From Candidatus Omnitrophota bacterium (GTDB lineage Bacteria; Omnitrophota; Gorgyraeia; Duberdicusellales; 4484-171), in the NCBI GenBank assembly GCA_024542985.1, contig JAMXCX010000008.1, positions 1 through 46,316 on the forward strand: 46,316 nucleotides of DNA, given 5' to 3'. Shown piece by piece: positions 33,137 to 41,142 of the stretch. The notes under the pieces are model-generated. The model did no database searches. It saw only the letters and a program-made list of their open reading frames with translations, and was not told where the DNA came from. How positions within the stretch are numbered: the stretch's first letter is position 1; every line of letters starts with the position of its first letter. The position numbers and the translations under genes were made by a program.

Positions 33137-34787
33137 ACTTTTTAAATATTTCTACAATATCATCATATTCGAGCTCACCTTGCTTGAGAAGTTCTTGAGC
33201 AAAATGTTCAAATAAATCGTTCTCTTTAACTAAAATTTCTTCAACTTCCTTTAGGCAGTCATGTAATATTTTTTGAATATCTTTATCAATCAAACGCTTT
33301 GTTTCTTCAGATATATTCAATTGTGAACCAAATCCGGTGCAGTCGAACATAGCATCAAAATCGCCGAGAATTCCACTAGGACCCATGCCGTAATTAAATA
33401 CCATTACCCGGGCAAGAGCCATTGCATTTTTGAAATCATTGCCAACGCCGGAGGTTGTCGTGCCGAATTTTATTTTTTCCGCAGCATATCCGGCTAAGCC
33501 GGTTTTAATATTAGCTAGATACCAGTCTTTTGCCGGAGCGTGAATTTCTTCTTTAGGCCGGGGCGCAATAAAACCCAGCATTCCTTTACGGGGAATGATA
33601 GAAGCTTTTACTACATCGTCTGTGGGGTGGGTAAGATAAGCTATTATCGCATGTCCGGATTCATGATAAGCGGTCCAAACTTTTTCTTTCGTGCTCAAAG
33701 TCATATGGCTTTTAAGGCCAAAAAGAACCCGGTCGTAGGCTTCGGAAAGATCCTTGTAAACTACTTGCTTGCGTTTATCGCGTACAGCAACCAGGGAAGC
33801 TTCCTTTACCATATTCGCTACATCGGCAGCGGAAAACATAACGCTTCTTCTTGCTAAAACATTAGTATCTATCGAAGAGTCATGCTGAATTTTTTGGAGA
33901 TAGAAATCGAATAATTGTTTCCTGTCTCCTAGAGTCGGCCTTCCTACGTAGATTTTTCTATCAAAGCGGCCGGCCCGCATCAAAGCCGGGTCAAGATCAT
34001 CTTCTGAAAGATTAGTTGCGGCTAGAATAACAATATTAGAAGCGCTTTGTTTAATTCCATCCATATCAGCAAGAAGCTGGTTTATGGTGGCATTGTGCGC
34101 AGTTTCGGCACCGACGTTTCCCATTCTGTCACTTTGCCGGGGCCGGGCAAAGCTATCTATTTCGTCAATAAAAATAAGGCAGCCGCCGTGAATTTCTGCC
34201 AGTATCCTGGCTTTTTTGAATAAATTTTTCATGGCCATAGTGCCTGAACCTACGAACATACCTACAAAGTCACTGCCTACTGCCGGCAGGAAAGGAAGCT
34301 TGGTTTCGGTGGCAATAGCTTTAGCGAGATAGGTTTTTCCGCAGCCAGGAGGCCCAACCATTAAAATTCCTTTTATTATCTGGCCGCCGATTTGTTTTAA
34401 ACGGGCCCGGTCTTTTAATAAAGTTATAGCTTCCCAAACTTCTTTTTTCACCGTCTCCATGCCTATTACATCCGGCCAGCTGACATTAGTTTCACCTTCC
34501 TTAATTCGTTTATAGGTTAATTTGGCAAAACCCCCGCCAAAAACGAAGTAAACCCAAATAACGGTATGGATAACTCCGGTAAGTGAGCCCACAACCAGCC
34601 AAAGAAAAATATAAGAAGACATGCCGGCTAAAACAGACTTTTGAAAATTAGAGTCCATATGAAAAAAATGGAAGAGGCTTAGGGAGGTAACTCCAATAAT
34701 TAGGAGAATAGTGCCGGCGAATGAACCTATTACCAGAATGGTTATCCAGTTCAAACGGATAGATTTTTTCAATTCTTGTAGAGTCAT
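33102..34787 (-). CDS. FtsH-like membrane AAA+ metalloprotease
   Basis: The 561-aa protein has two N-terminal membrane helices (about 14-38 and 55-84) and an AAA+ module with Walker A GPPGCGKT (145-152) and Walker B CLIFIDEID (203-211). The second region of homology is ATNLSEDDLDPALMRAGRFD, and the zinc protease site is HESGH (375-379). The pore loop MFVG is kept, but the following GVGASRVRDLF of standard FtsH reads SGTMAMKNLF. It is shorter than E. coli FtsH (644 aa). FtsH degrades membrane and cytoplasmic proteins. Divergent hflK-hflC, its usual inhibitory partners, lie next door. It may be a paralogue of the main FtsH. Confidence 0.88.
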   Translation of the reverse strand: MTLQELKKSIRLNWITILVIGSFAGTILLIIGVTSLSLFHFFHMDSNFQKSVLAGMSSYIFLWLVVGSLTGVIHTVIWVYFVFGGGFAKLTYKRIKEGETNVSWPDVIGMETVKKEVWEAITLLKDRARLKQIGGQIIKGILMVGPPGCGKTYLAKAIATETKLPFLPAVGSDFVGMFVGSGTMAMKNLFKKARILAEIHGGCLIFIDEIDSFARPRQSDRMGNVGAETAHNATINQLLADMDGIKQSASNIVILAATNLSEDDLDPALMRAGRFDRKIYVGRPTLGDRKQLFDFYLQKIQHDSSIDTNVLARRSVMFSAADVANMVKEASLVAVRDKRKQVVYKDLSEAYDRVLFGLKSHMTLSTKEKVWTAYHESGHAIIAYLTHPTDDVVKASIIPRKGMLGFIAPRPKEEIHAPAKDWYLANIKTGLAGYAAEKIKFGTTTSGVGNDFKNAMALARVMVFNYGMGPSGILGDFDAMFDCTGFGSQLNISEETKRLIDKDIQKILHDCLKEVEEILVKENDLFEHFAQELLKQGELEYDDIVEIFKKYGKERAQESSG

Positions 34788-34831
34788 AACGTCATATAAT
34801 GGAAATACTTACTATATATAATACTCGTATA

Positions 34832-34860
34832 AAGATACCACATTTTTTGTAGTTTGTCGA
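34832..34860 (-). promoter_or_regulatory. Weak promoter candidate for the ftsH-like gene
   Basis: Minus strand TCGACA (34860-34855) and TATCTT (34837-34832) are 17 bp apart, about 45 nt upstream of the ATG. The match is partial, and other AT-rich -10 options occur closer to the gene. Confidence 0.3.
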
Positions 34861-34950
34861 GATTTGGCTATTCTTGAAAAAGATAACGTTTTCAGTAAAG
34901 AGAGTTAGTTTCCAAGAAAACATACCCGTAATTCTTTTTAAAAAAATAGC

Positions 34951-34978
34951 TTGCCAAAGTTAATTTATGTGCTACAAT
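34951..34978 (+). promoter_or_regulatory. Promoter for hflK-hflC
   Basis: TTGCCA (34951-34956) and TACAAT (34973-34978) are 16 bp apart. The start point would be near 34985 and the hflK ATG is at 34987, so the transcript would be leaderless or nearly so. Confidence 0.55.
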
Positions 34979-34986
34979 TTCAACCT

Positions 34987-35979
34987 ATGGAATTTGAAGG
35001 TCGAAATCCCGACGAAATTATTCAAAGCATCAAAGACAAATTTAAATTTAAAGGGCGTAACTCTTTCCCTTTGCATATAATAATTATTATCGCCGTGATT
35101 CTCTTTCTTGGCAAAGGAATGGTTTATACGATCCAGCCTGATGAGGTAGGAGTGCTTTTACGTTTCGGTAAATTCATAAAAACCACTAACCCCGGTTTGC
35201 ATTTTAAGTTACCCTTCGGAATTGACAACGCTATTCCGGTTAAGGTAGAAAAAGTTTACACCAGCGAATTTGGTTTTCGGACTAAATCCGCAGGCGTGAG
35301 GACTCTTTATAGCCAGAAATCATATAATGATGAATCTTTGATGCTTACCGGTGATTTAAATGTGTTGGACTTAGAGTGGATTGTCCAGTTTAAAATTAAA
35401 GACCCTTTTAAGGTTTTGTTTATAATAAGGAATATTGATAAGACCATCCGCGATATTTCAGAATCAGTGATGCGGAGGATTGTAGGAGATTATGCCTTTA
35501 GTGAGGTTCTTACCACTAAGCGTATCGAAATAAATATACAGGCTCAAAAAGAAATGCAAAAGGTACTTGATGAATACGATTCCGGTATTCAAGTGGTTAA
35601 AGTTAAGTTGCAGGATGTCAATCCGCCGGAGAGCGTAAAGCCGGCCTTTAATGCAGTTAACCAGGCAAAACAGGAACGGGAAGAGTTGAAAAATAAAGCC
35701 TGGAAAGTATATAACCAGAAGATACCTCAAGCTAAGGGTGAAGCCTCAAAAGTAATTCAGCAAGCCCAGGGTTATGCTTTGGAAAAAATAAATATGGCTA
35801 AAGGTGATTCTAAACGGTTTCTTTTGCTCTGGGAGGAGTATACACGCGCCAAGGAGATAACTTCAAAACGTTTGTACCTTGAATACATGAACGATATTTT
35901 ATCCGGAAGCGGGAAAAAGTATATAGTCGACTCTAAAGAAAAAGGTATTTTACCCTTATTAAAATTGAATCAAAAATGA
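34987..35979 (+). CDS. hflK: Membrane protease modulator HflK (SPFH family)
   Basis: I place the start at ATG 34987 (MEFEGRNPDEIIQSIKDKF) because the ORF-track start at 34951 overlaps a good promoter and adds twelve residues with no family counterpart. The product is 330 aa. It has one membrane helix (about residues 32-52, HIIIIIAVILFLGKG) followed by the SPFH/prohibitin domain starting at VYTIQPDEVGVLLRFGKF and a coiled-coil tail. HflK and HflC form a large cage around FtsH in the inner membrane and restrict its access. hflC overlaps the 3' end by 4 nt. Confidence 0.93.
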   Translation: MEFEGRNPDEIIQSIKDKFKFKGRNSFPLHIIIIIAVILFLGKGMVYTIQPDEVGVLLRFGKFIKTTNPGLHFKLPFGIDNAIPVKVEKVYTSEFGFRTKSAGVRTLYSQKSYNDESLMLTGDLNVLDLEWIVQFKIKDPFKVLFIIRNIDKTIRDISESVMRRIVGDYAFSEVLTTKRIEINIQAQKEMQKVLDEYDSGIQVVKVKLQDVNPPESVKPAFNAVNQAKQEREELKNKAWKVYNQKIPQAKGEASKVIQQAQGYALEKINMAKGDSKRFLLLWEEYTRAKEITSKRLYLEYMNDILSGSGKKYIVDSKEKGILPLLKLNQK

Positions 35980-36923
35980 ACAAAAACACACCTATAATTT
36001 TAGTAGTTGTAGTCCTGGCTGCTTTATTGTTTGCTAACCCCTTTTATATTGTCAAAGAAGGCCAACAGGCAATAATCACCATGTTCGGTGAACCTAAGCG
36101 GCAAATCCGGTCAGCCGGCCTGAAATTTAAAATTCCCTTAGTCGAAAAGGTGAATTACTTTGAGCAAAGGATATTAGAATGGGACGGCTATCCTACTGAA
36201 ATTCCCACTAAAGATAAACGTTATATTTGGATAGATACTACTGCCCGATGGAAAATAGTTGACCCGTTGAAGTTTTTTCAGTCAGTTTCTAATGAGCGCG
36301 GTGCCCAGGCGATTCTTGACGGCATAATTGATGCTTCAGTACGCGACGCTGTTACTTCTCAGAAATTAATAGAATTTGTTCGAAGCTCGAACCGTTTAGT
36401 TGAGCGCCAGAAAGACCTAAAGAAAGATAAAGAATTTATTGATGCCGGAGCTTTTGAAATAATTAAAATGGGCCGTGATGAAATTCGTAAAGAGATTATC
36501 CAAAAAGCCCAGGGCGATCTAGGCCCGCGTTACGGTATTGAACTTCTTGATTTAAGAATTAAACGAGCCAATTACGTGGAGGACGTCAGACGTAAAGTCT
36601 ACGACCGGATGATTGCTGAACGTAACCGGGCTGCTGCCCAATACCGCTCGGAAGGAAGGGGTATTAGGGCTGAAGTTGAGGGAAGAACTCAAAAAGAACT
36701 AAAAGCAATCCAGTCTGAGGCTTATAGACAAGCTCAGGAAATTAAAGGAGAAGCTGACGGCAAAGCGGCAAAAATTTATGCCGATGCCTACAGCCGCGAT
36801 CAGAATTTCTATTCCTTTTTAAAAACCTTAGATACTTATAAAAATACAATTGATAAGGACACCGTGATTATTATGACTACTGAGGGCGACTATTTTAAAT
36901 ATTTAGATCAAATTTCTCCCTAG
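35976..36923 (+). CDS. hflC: Membrane protease modulator HflC (SPFH family)
   Basis: The 315-aa protein starts with a membrane helix (about residues 6-24) and continues with the SPFH domain (VKEGQQAIITMFGEPKRQIR, 20 residues), the IERANY-like IKRANYVEDVRRKVYDRMIA segment (in part: KRANYVEDVRR) and an alanine/glutamate-rich coiled coil including RSEGRGIRAEVEGR. These features are typical of HflC. It overlaps hflK by 4 nt. A palindromic repeat followed by T-residues lies just after the stop and may end transcription. Confidence 0.94.
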   Translation: MNKNTPIILVVVVLAALLFANPFYIVKEGQQAIITMFGEPKRQIRSAGLKFKIPLVEKVNYFEQRILEWDGYPTEIPTKDKRYIWIDTTARWKIVDPLKFFQSVSNERGAQAILDGIIDASVRDAVTSQKLIEFVRSSNRLVERQKDLKKDKEFIDAGAFEIIKMGRDEIRKEIIQKAQGDLGPRYGIELLDLRIKRANYVEDVRRKVYDRMIAERNRAAAQYRSEGRGIRAEVEGRTQKELKAIQSEAYRQAQEIKGEADGKAAKIYADAYSRDQNFYSFLKTLDTYKNTIDKDTVIIMTTEGDYFKYLDQISP

Positions 36924-36942
36924 AAGTACTTTTTTTAAAAAT

Positions 36943-36974
36943 ATGAAGTTCCGCGGGCTAACGCCCGTGGTTTT
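36943..36974 (+). repeat. CCGCGG/CTTTAG palindromic repeat, copy D; possible terminator
   Basis: CCGCGGGC-TAAC-GCCCGTGG forms an eight-base-pair stem with one mismatch and is followed directly by TTTT. It starts about 20 nt after the hflC stop, so it could serve as a factor-independent terminator as well as being a member of the dispersed repeat family (opposite orientation to copy A). Confidence 0.6.
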
Positions 36975-37026
36975 CTATATCTGTGCTTACTTGCACAGGA
37001 GCCTGTTCCGATTTATCGGGAAAATC

Positions 37027-37046
37027 CCTGCTTACCGGCAGGTAGG
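37027..37046. repeat. CCTGCCTG-type palindromic repeat, copy 2
   Basis: CCTGCTTACCGGCAGGTAGG is an almost complete inverted repeat in the gap between hflC and purU. It shares its pattern with the copies at 159 and 41160. Confidence 0.6.
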
Positions 37047-37102
37047 CCGACCACGCTTGTAAAGGCCGGAGTTTTACCGGGCCGGGATAAATAAATCTCC
37101 TA

Positions 37103-37954
37103 ATGAGTACCGCTATTCTTTTAGTATCGTGCCCCGATCAAAAAGGCATTACTGCCAGGATTACCGATTTTATTTTTAAAAACAATGGAAATATTGAGCA
37201 TGCTGATCAGCATATAGACTCCCAATCTAACACTTTTTTCATGCGTGTCGAATGGTCGTTAGCCGACTTTGCTATTGTGAAAGAAAAAATATCCCAAGAA
37301 TTTACATCTTTAGCCGAAGAATTCAATATAGGCTGGAATCTTTACTTTAGCAGCGATATTCCTCGTATGGCAGTTTTTGCTTCCGGGCAGACTCACTGTT
37401 TATATGATTTGCTTCTTAAGCAGAAACAGGGCCTCCTAAAGTGCCGGATACCTCTAATTGTTAGTAACCATTCTGAAGTTTCAGAGGTTGCCAAAAGCTT
37501 TGGCATAAAATTTTTCCACTTTCCTAAAACTGCCAAAAATAAAAAGGTTGCTGAAAGAAAGGAGATAGAGCTTCTCAAAAAAGAAAATATTGAACTAATT
37601 GTCTTGGCCAGATATACTCAAATTTTAACTAATCAATTCGTTAAAGAATTTCCCAACCGGATTATTAATATTCATCATTCGTTTTTACCGGCCTTTATAG
37701 GCAGTAAGCCTTATCAGCGGGCCTACTCCCGTGGGGTAAAGATTATTGGAGCAACAAGCCATTATGTGACTGATGAGCTTGACGCCGGCCCGATTATTGA
37801 ACAGGATATAGTAAGAGTGAATCACCGTTGCTGCTTGGAGGACCTTAAAAGAGAAGGCCGGGAACTGGAAAGGATTGTTTTAAATAGGGCTATCCGCTGG
37901 CATCTAGAACGAAAAATACTTATCTATAACAACAAAACAGTGGTTTTCGATTAG
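37103..37954 (+). CDS. purU: Formyltetrahydrofolate deformylase PurU
   Basis: PurU hydrolyses 10-formyltetrahydrofolate to formate and tetrahydrofolate, balancing one-carbon pools. The 283-aa protein has an N-terminal ACT domain (ILLVSCPDQKGITARITDFI, 20 residues) that senses small ligands such as methionine/glycine in E. coli, and a C-terminal formyltransferase fold with NIHHSFLPAF and the Asp of DELDAGPI. The ACT domain distinguishes it from PurN, which is also present in the window. No neighbour shows a shared pathway. The ATG has a weak ribosome-binding site. Confidence 0.93.
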   Translation: MSTAILLVSCPDQKGITARITDFIFKNNGNIEHADQHIDSQSNTFFMRVEWSLADFAIVKEKISQEFTSLAEEFNIGWNLYFSSDIPRMAVFASGQTHCLYDLLLKQKQGLLKCRIPLIVSNHSEVSEVAKSFGIKFFHFPKTAKNKKVAERKEIELLKKENIELIVLARYTQILTNQFVKEFPNRIINIHHSFLPAFIGSKPYQRAYSRGVKIIGATSHYVTDELDAGPIIEQDIVRVNHRCCLEDLKREGRELERIVLNRAIRWHLERKILIYNNKTVVFD

Positions 37955-37957
37955 AGA

Positions 37958-37986
37958 TTGCATTAATTTTAAATTCATGTTAGAGT
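37958..37986 (+). promoter_or_regulatory. Weak promoter candidate for the sugar ABC operon
   Basis: TTGCAT (37958-37963) and TAGAGT (37981-37986) are 17 bp apart, leaving a leader of about 78 nt ahead of the binding-protein gene. The -10 match is poor, so confidence is low. Confidence 0.3.
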
Positions 37987-38070
37987 AGACATTCGTTTAG
38001 CGGTAAGCTGTTCCAATCCGCAGCCAGAACTCCTTTTCTAGAATTAAAAATTACCTTTAAGGGAGGAAAA

Positions 38071-39384
38071 ATGAAAGTGGCATTTAGGATTATTGCCTTT
38101 GCAATAGCTGTATCTGTTTTTGCTGGAATAGCTGTATCTGTTTTTACTAGCTGCGCTTTTAAAAAAGCTCCGGATAATAAAATAACTGTTTGGCATTGGA
38201 TGAATGACCGCAGAGATGCTTTTAAGGAGCTGGCTAAGCAGTATGAACAGATAGCAGGAATTCAAGTTGAATTTAAACTTTTTTCCCCTCCGGATATTTA
38301 CGCCCAAAAAGTTATTGCTGCTGCCCGAGCCGGACGCCTGCCGGATGTGTTTGGTATCTTAGGCGAAAAAAAGACTCTGGCTGCCTTCATAAAAGCAAAA
38401 TACGTTTTGGATTTAACTCCTTACATGGATGAAGAAGAAAAAGCTTGGCAAAAAAGTTTTTATCCTCAAGCCTTAGGTGTGATTAGGTTTAAAAGTGGTA
38501 ATGAGTATGCTGTGGAGAAAGGGATATACGGCGTGCCTATAGATATCACAGTGATGGAGTTTCTTTATAATAAAAAACTCTTTGTCCAGGCCGGATTAGA
38601 TCCTCAGAGCCCGCCTAAGGATTTTGATGAGTTTATAGCTTATGCCCAGAAAATAAAAAAGTCTTCCGCTGCCGACGGTTTTGTTTGTGGTTGGGGTGAG
38701 GGCTGGCTTCTTAACGCCCTGGCTACAGAATGGGCTTTTAACTTAATGGGTGAAAAAAAGTTTTTCCAAACAATCGAAGGAAAAGTTCCCTATACTGATA
38801 AAGATTGGGTAGAGGTATTTTCAAAATTTGCTGATATGGAAAAGGCCGGGATTCTAGCTTCAGATATTACTACTATGATAAATAAAGAGGCTGAAGATGC
38901 CTTTTCAAGGGGCAATGCTGCTTTTTCTTTTAACGGCAGCTGGTCTATAAATGTATATAAGCAGCTTTCGCCTGACTTGGAATATGCATTTTTCCCTCTG
39001 CCGAAAATATCCCAACGATTTCCAGTCAAAATTTGGGGTGGAGCCGGTTCTTCTTTTATGGTGAATGCAAAATCTCCCCGGAAAGAAAAAGTTATAAATT
39101 TTCTCAAGTGGCTTACTGCCAAGAAGCAGCAAGAATTCCTGGCACTTGAGACTAATAATCTTCCGGCAATTAAAAACTGCGAGAGCGGTTTTTCCGATAT
39201 TCTTCTGAGCCTTCTAGAGGACTTAAACATTTTGACTCATCCCAATATCTGGCCTCAAAATGAAGATTCTAGGGTTCTGGAAGTAATGAATACCGGGTTG
39301 CAGCAAATTATTATGGGGATAAGAACCCCCCAGGAAGTTGCCCAAAAAATACAGAAGATAAAGCAGAGAATATTGAGGCAATGA
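38071..39384 (+). CDS. Sugar ABC transporter substrate-binding lipoprotein
   Basis: The 437-aa family 1 solute-binding protein has a lipoprotein signal with Cys28 (VFTSC). The mature part begins KITVWHWMNDRRDAFKELAK (20 residues), the usual first strand and helix of this family, and later shows the PDVFGILG and AAFSFNGSWSINVY segments. It captures an oligosaccharide and delivers it to the two following permeases. The secreted glycoside hydrolases in the same operon point to a beta-linked or similar glycan fragment, but no ligand can be read. A GGGAGGA site precedes the ATG. The signal peptide contains an internal duplication. Confidence 0.88.
   Translation: MKVAFRIIAFAIAVSVFAGIAVSVFTSCAFKKAPDNKITVWHWMNDRRDAFKELAKQYEQIAGIQVEFKLFSPPDIYAQKVIAAARAGRLPDVFGILGEKKTLAAFIKAKYVLDLTPYMDEEEKAWQKSFYPQALGVIRFKSGNEYAVEKGIYGVPIDITVMEFLYNKKLFVQAGLDPQSPPKDFDEFIAYAQKIKKSSAADGFVCGWGEGWLLNALATEWAFNLMGEKKFFQTIEGKVPYTDKDWVEVFSKFADMEKAGILASDITTMINKEAEDAFSRGNAAFSFNGSWSINVYKQLSPDLEYAFFPLPKISQRFPVKIWGGAGSSFMVNAKSPRKEKVINFLKWLTAKKQQEFLALETNNLPAIKNCESGFSDILLSLLEDLNILTHPNIWPQNEDSRVLEVMNTGLQQIIMGIRTPQEVAQKIQKIKQRILRQ
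38103..38150 (+). repeat. 24-bp tandem duplication inside a signal peptide
   Basis: Two copies of AATAGCTGTATCTGTTTTT(G/A)CT(G/A)G lie directly in tandem (38103-38126 and 38127-38150) and differ at two bases. They encode the repeated IAVSVF of the hydrophobic core and keep the reading frame. Confidence 0.85.
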
Positions 39385-40322
39385 TAGATAAGACAATAAA
39401 AGATAAAGTAGTTAACTTTTCCTTTGTTTTCCCCGCCTTCGTCATATTTTCGGTTTTTTATCTTTATCCGTTTTTTTACTCCTTTATTTTAAGCTTTCAG
39501 CAAACTGACGGAATTTACTACTCTAAATTTGTAGGCTTGCAAAATTTTAAAGAAGTTTTTGCTTCCGGCTTAGATTGGCAAAATTTCAAATGGTGGAGTA
39601 TAACCTGGTGGAAGGCTTCTTCCTGGTGGAATTCAATGTATAACGGAGTTTTTATCACTTTTTGGGCCCTCACTTTCCAAAATATTTTAGCTTTTGCATT
39701 GGCCCTGGGTGTAGATAAGGCAATAAAAACCGGAAAGATTTATCGAGTGATATTTTTTATATTACCGGTTCTTTCGGAAATAATTATCGGTTTATTGATG
39801 AGAGAGCTGCTCCTTACCAATCCCGGTATCTTGAACCAATGGTTGGAAAAAGTAGGCCTAGGTTTTATTAGCCATAATTGGCTGGGTAGAGAAAGTGTTC
39901 TTTTGACCACAGCTTTAGTGCATTCCTGGAAGGGTTTTGGCTGGGCCTTTATTATACTTTTGGCCGGCTTACAAACTATTCCCGAAGAATTGTATGAAGC
40001 AGCGCGAATTGACGGGGCAAACTACATGCAACGTTTTCACAGGATTACTCTACCGTTGTTAATGCCGGTTGTTTCATTGGTTATCGTCCTTACTCTTTTA
40101 GGCACAATGCAGGCCTTTGCGATGATTCTTGCCTTGACTAGGGGGGCAGCAGGCTTAACTGAGGTCCCGGTAATGAGAATTTATAATCATTTGCGGCTTA
40201 GCCAGGTTGGTTTAGCTTGTGCTGAGGGAATAGTTTTGGGGGCTGTTCTTATTGCTGTATCTTTTACTATGTTTAATCTTTCAAAATGGATAAGGAGCCG
40301 TTGGGGTGTATTACCGCGCTAA
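39381..40322 (+). CDS. Sugar ABC transporter permease (MalF/UgpA type)
   Basis: The 313-aa protein has about six membrane helices and the cytoplasmic EAA loop EELYEAARIDGANYMQRFHR (20 residues), which contacts the ATPase. It overlaps the binding-protein gene by 4 nt and the next permease gene by 17 nt. It is the first permease of the importer. No ATPase subunit is encoded in the operon, so a shared MsmX/MalK-like ATPase elsewhere in the genome is likely. Confidence 0.92.
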   Translation: MIDKTIKDKVVNFSFVFPAFVIFSVFYLYPFFYSFILSFQQTDGIYYSKFVGLQNFKEVFASGLDWQNFKWWSITWWKASSWWNSMYNGVFITFWALTFQNILAFALALGVDKAIKTGKIYRVIFFILPVLSEIIIGLLMRELLLTNPGILNQWLEKVGLGFISHNWLGRESVLLTTALVHSWKGFGWAFIILLAGLQTIPEELYEAARIDGANYMQRFHRITLPLLMPVVSLVIVLTLLGTMQAFAMILALTRGAAGLTEVPVMRIYNHLRLSQVGLACAEGIVLGAVLIAVSFTMFNLSKWIRSRWGVLPR

Positions 40323-41142
40323 AAAGATAATAGCTCTCATACTTTTGCATACTTTTCTTTTGAGTGTAGCCTTAAGCTGCGTATGCCCGTTGCTATGGAT
40401 GCTCAACGCATCTTTTAAGAGCGAGCAAGAATTCAGAGATGATTTTGGTTTAAATATAGCTGCGGCTTTTAATTGGGAAAATTACAAAAAAGTTCTTTTT
40501 GACGAGGGCCTGGGATATTATTTTCTTAATAGCGTTTTTTATACCTTTATTACTGTTTTTTCAATAGTAATTGTTTCTTCTCTGGCGGCCTTTGCCTTTT
40601 CGCGCCTGAATTTTCCCGGTAAAAATGCAATATTTTTCATATTTTTAACCGCGATGATGATACCCTTGCCGGCCGGTTTTGTGCCGGTATATATCTTGTT
40701 AAACAAACTAAACTTGGTCAATCGAATCGGCTATGTTTTAGCAATGTCAAACATGGGGCTTTCTTTGAGTATTTATCTCCTCAAAACTTTTTTTGACCAG
40801 TTACCGCGGGATTTAGAAGATGCGGCCCGTATAGACGGGTGCAATAAACTGCAAATATGGTGGAATGTAGGCATGCCTCTTATCGCTCCGGCTTTAGCGG
40901 TGGTAATTATATTTAATTCTTTAAACGTTTGGAATGAGTTTGTTTTGGCGTCTTTGATGTTTACGGATGACGCTTTAATGCCTCTCCAGGCTGGCTTGAT
41001 GGGTCTTTATAATAATAACGTAACTCAGCATACCCTTATTATGGCAGCTTTAACAGTAGCGGCTTTACCGATAATTCTTCTTTATCTAAAAATGCAAAAG
41101 CAGATTATTAAAGGTATCACTTCGGGAGCCATGGTAGGATGA
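40306..41142 (+). CDS. Sugar ABC transporter permease (MalG/UgpE type)
   Basis: The 278-aa protein starts with GTG 17 nt inside the previous gene. It has about six membrane helices, an N-terminal LWMLNASFK segment, and the EAA loop DLEDAARIDGCNKLQIWWNV (20 residues). These are standard for the second permease of CUT1-type sugar importers. Its stop overlaps the following glycoside hydrolase gene by 4 nt, which is strong evidence that uptake and glycan cleavage are one operon. Confidence 0.92.
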   Translation: MYYRAKKIIALILLHTFLLSVALSCVCPLLWMLNASFKSEQEFRDDFGLNIAAAFNWENYKKVLFDEGLGYYFLNSVFYTFITVFSIVIVSSLAAFAFSRLNFPGKNAIFFIFLTAMMIPLPAGFVPVYILLNKLNLVNRIGYVLAMSNMGLSLSIYLLKTFFDQLPRDLEDAARIDGCNKLQIWWNVGMPLIAPALAVVIIFNSLNVWNEFVLASLMFTDDALMPLQAGLMGLYNNNVTQHTLIMAALTVAALPIILLYLKMQKQIIKGITSGAMVG

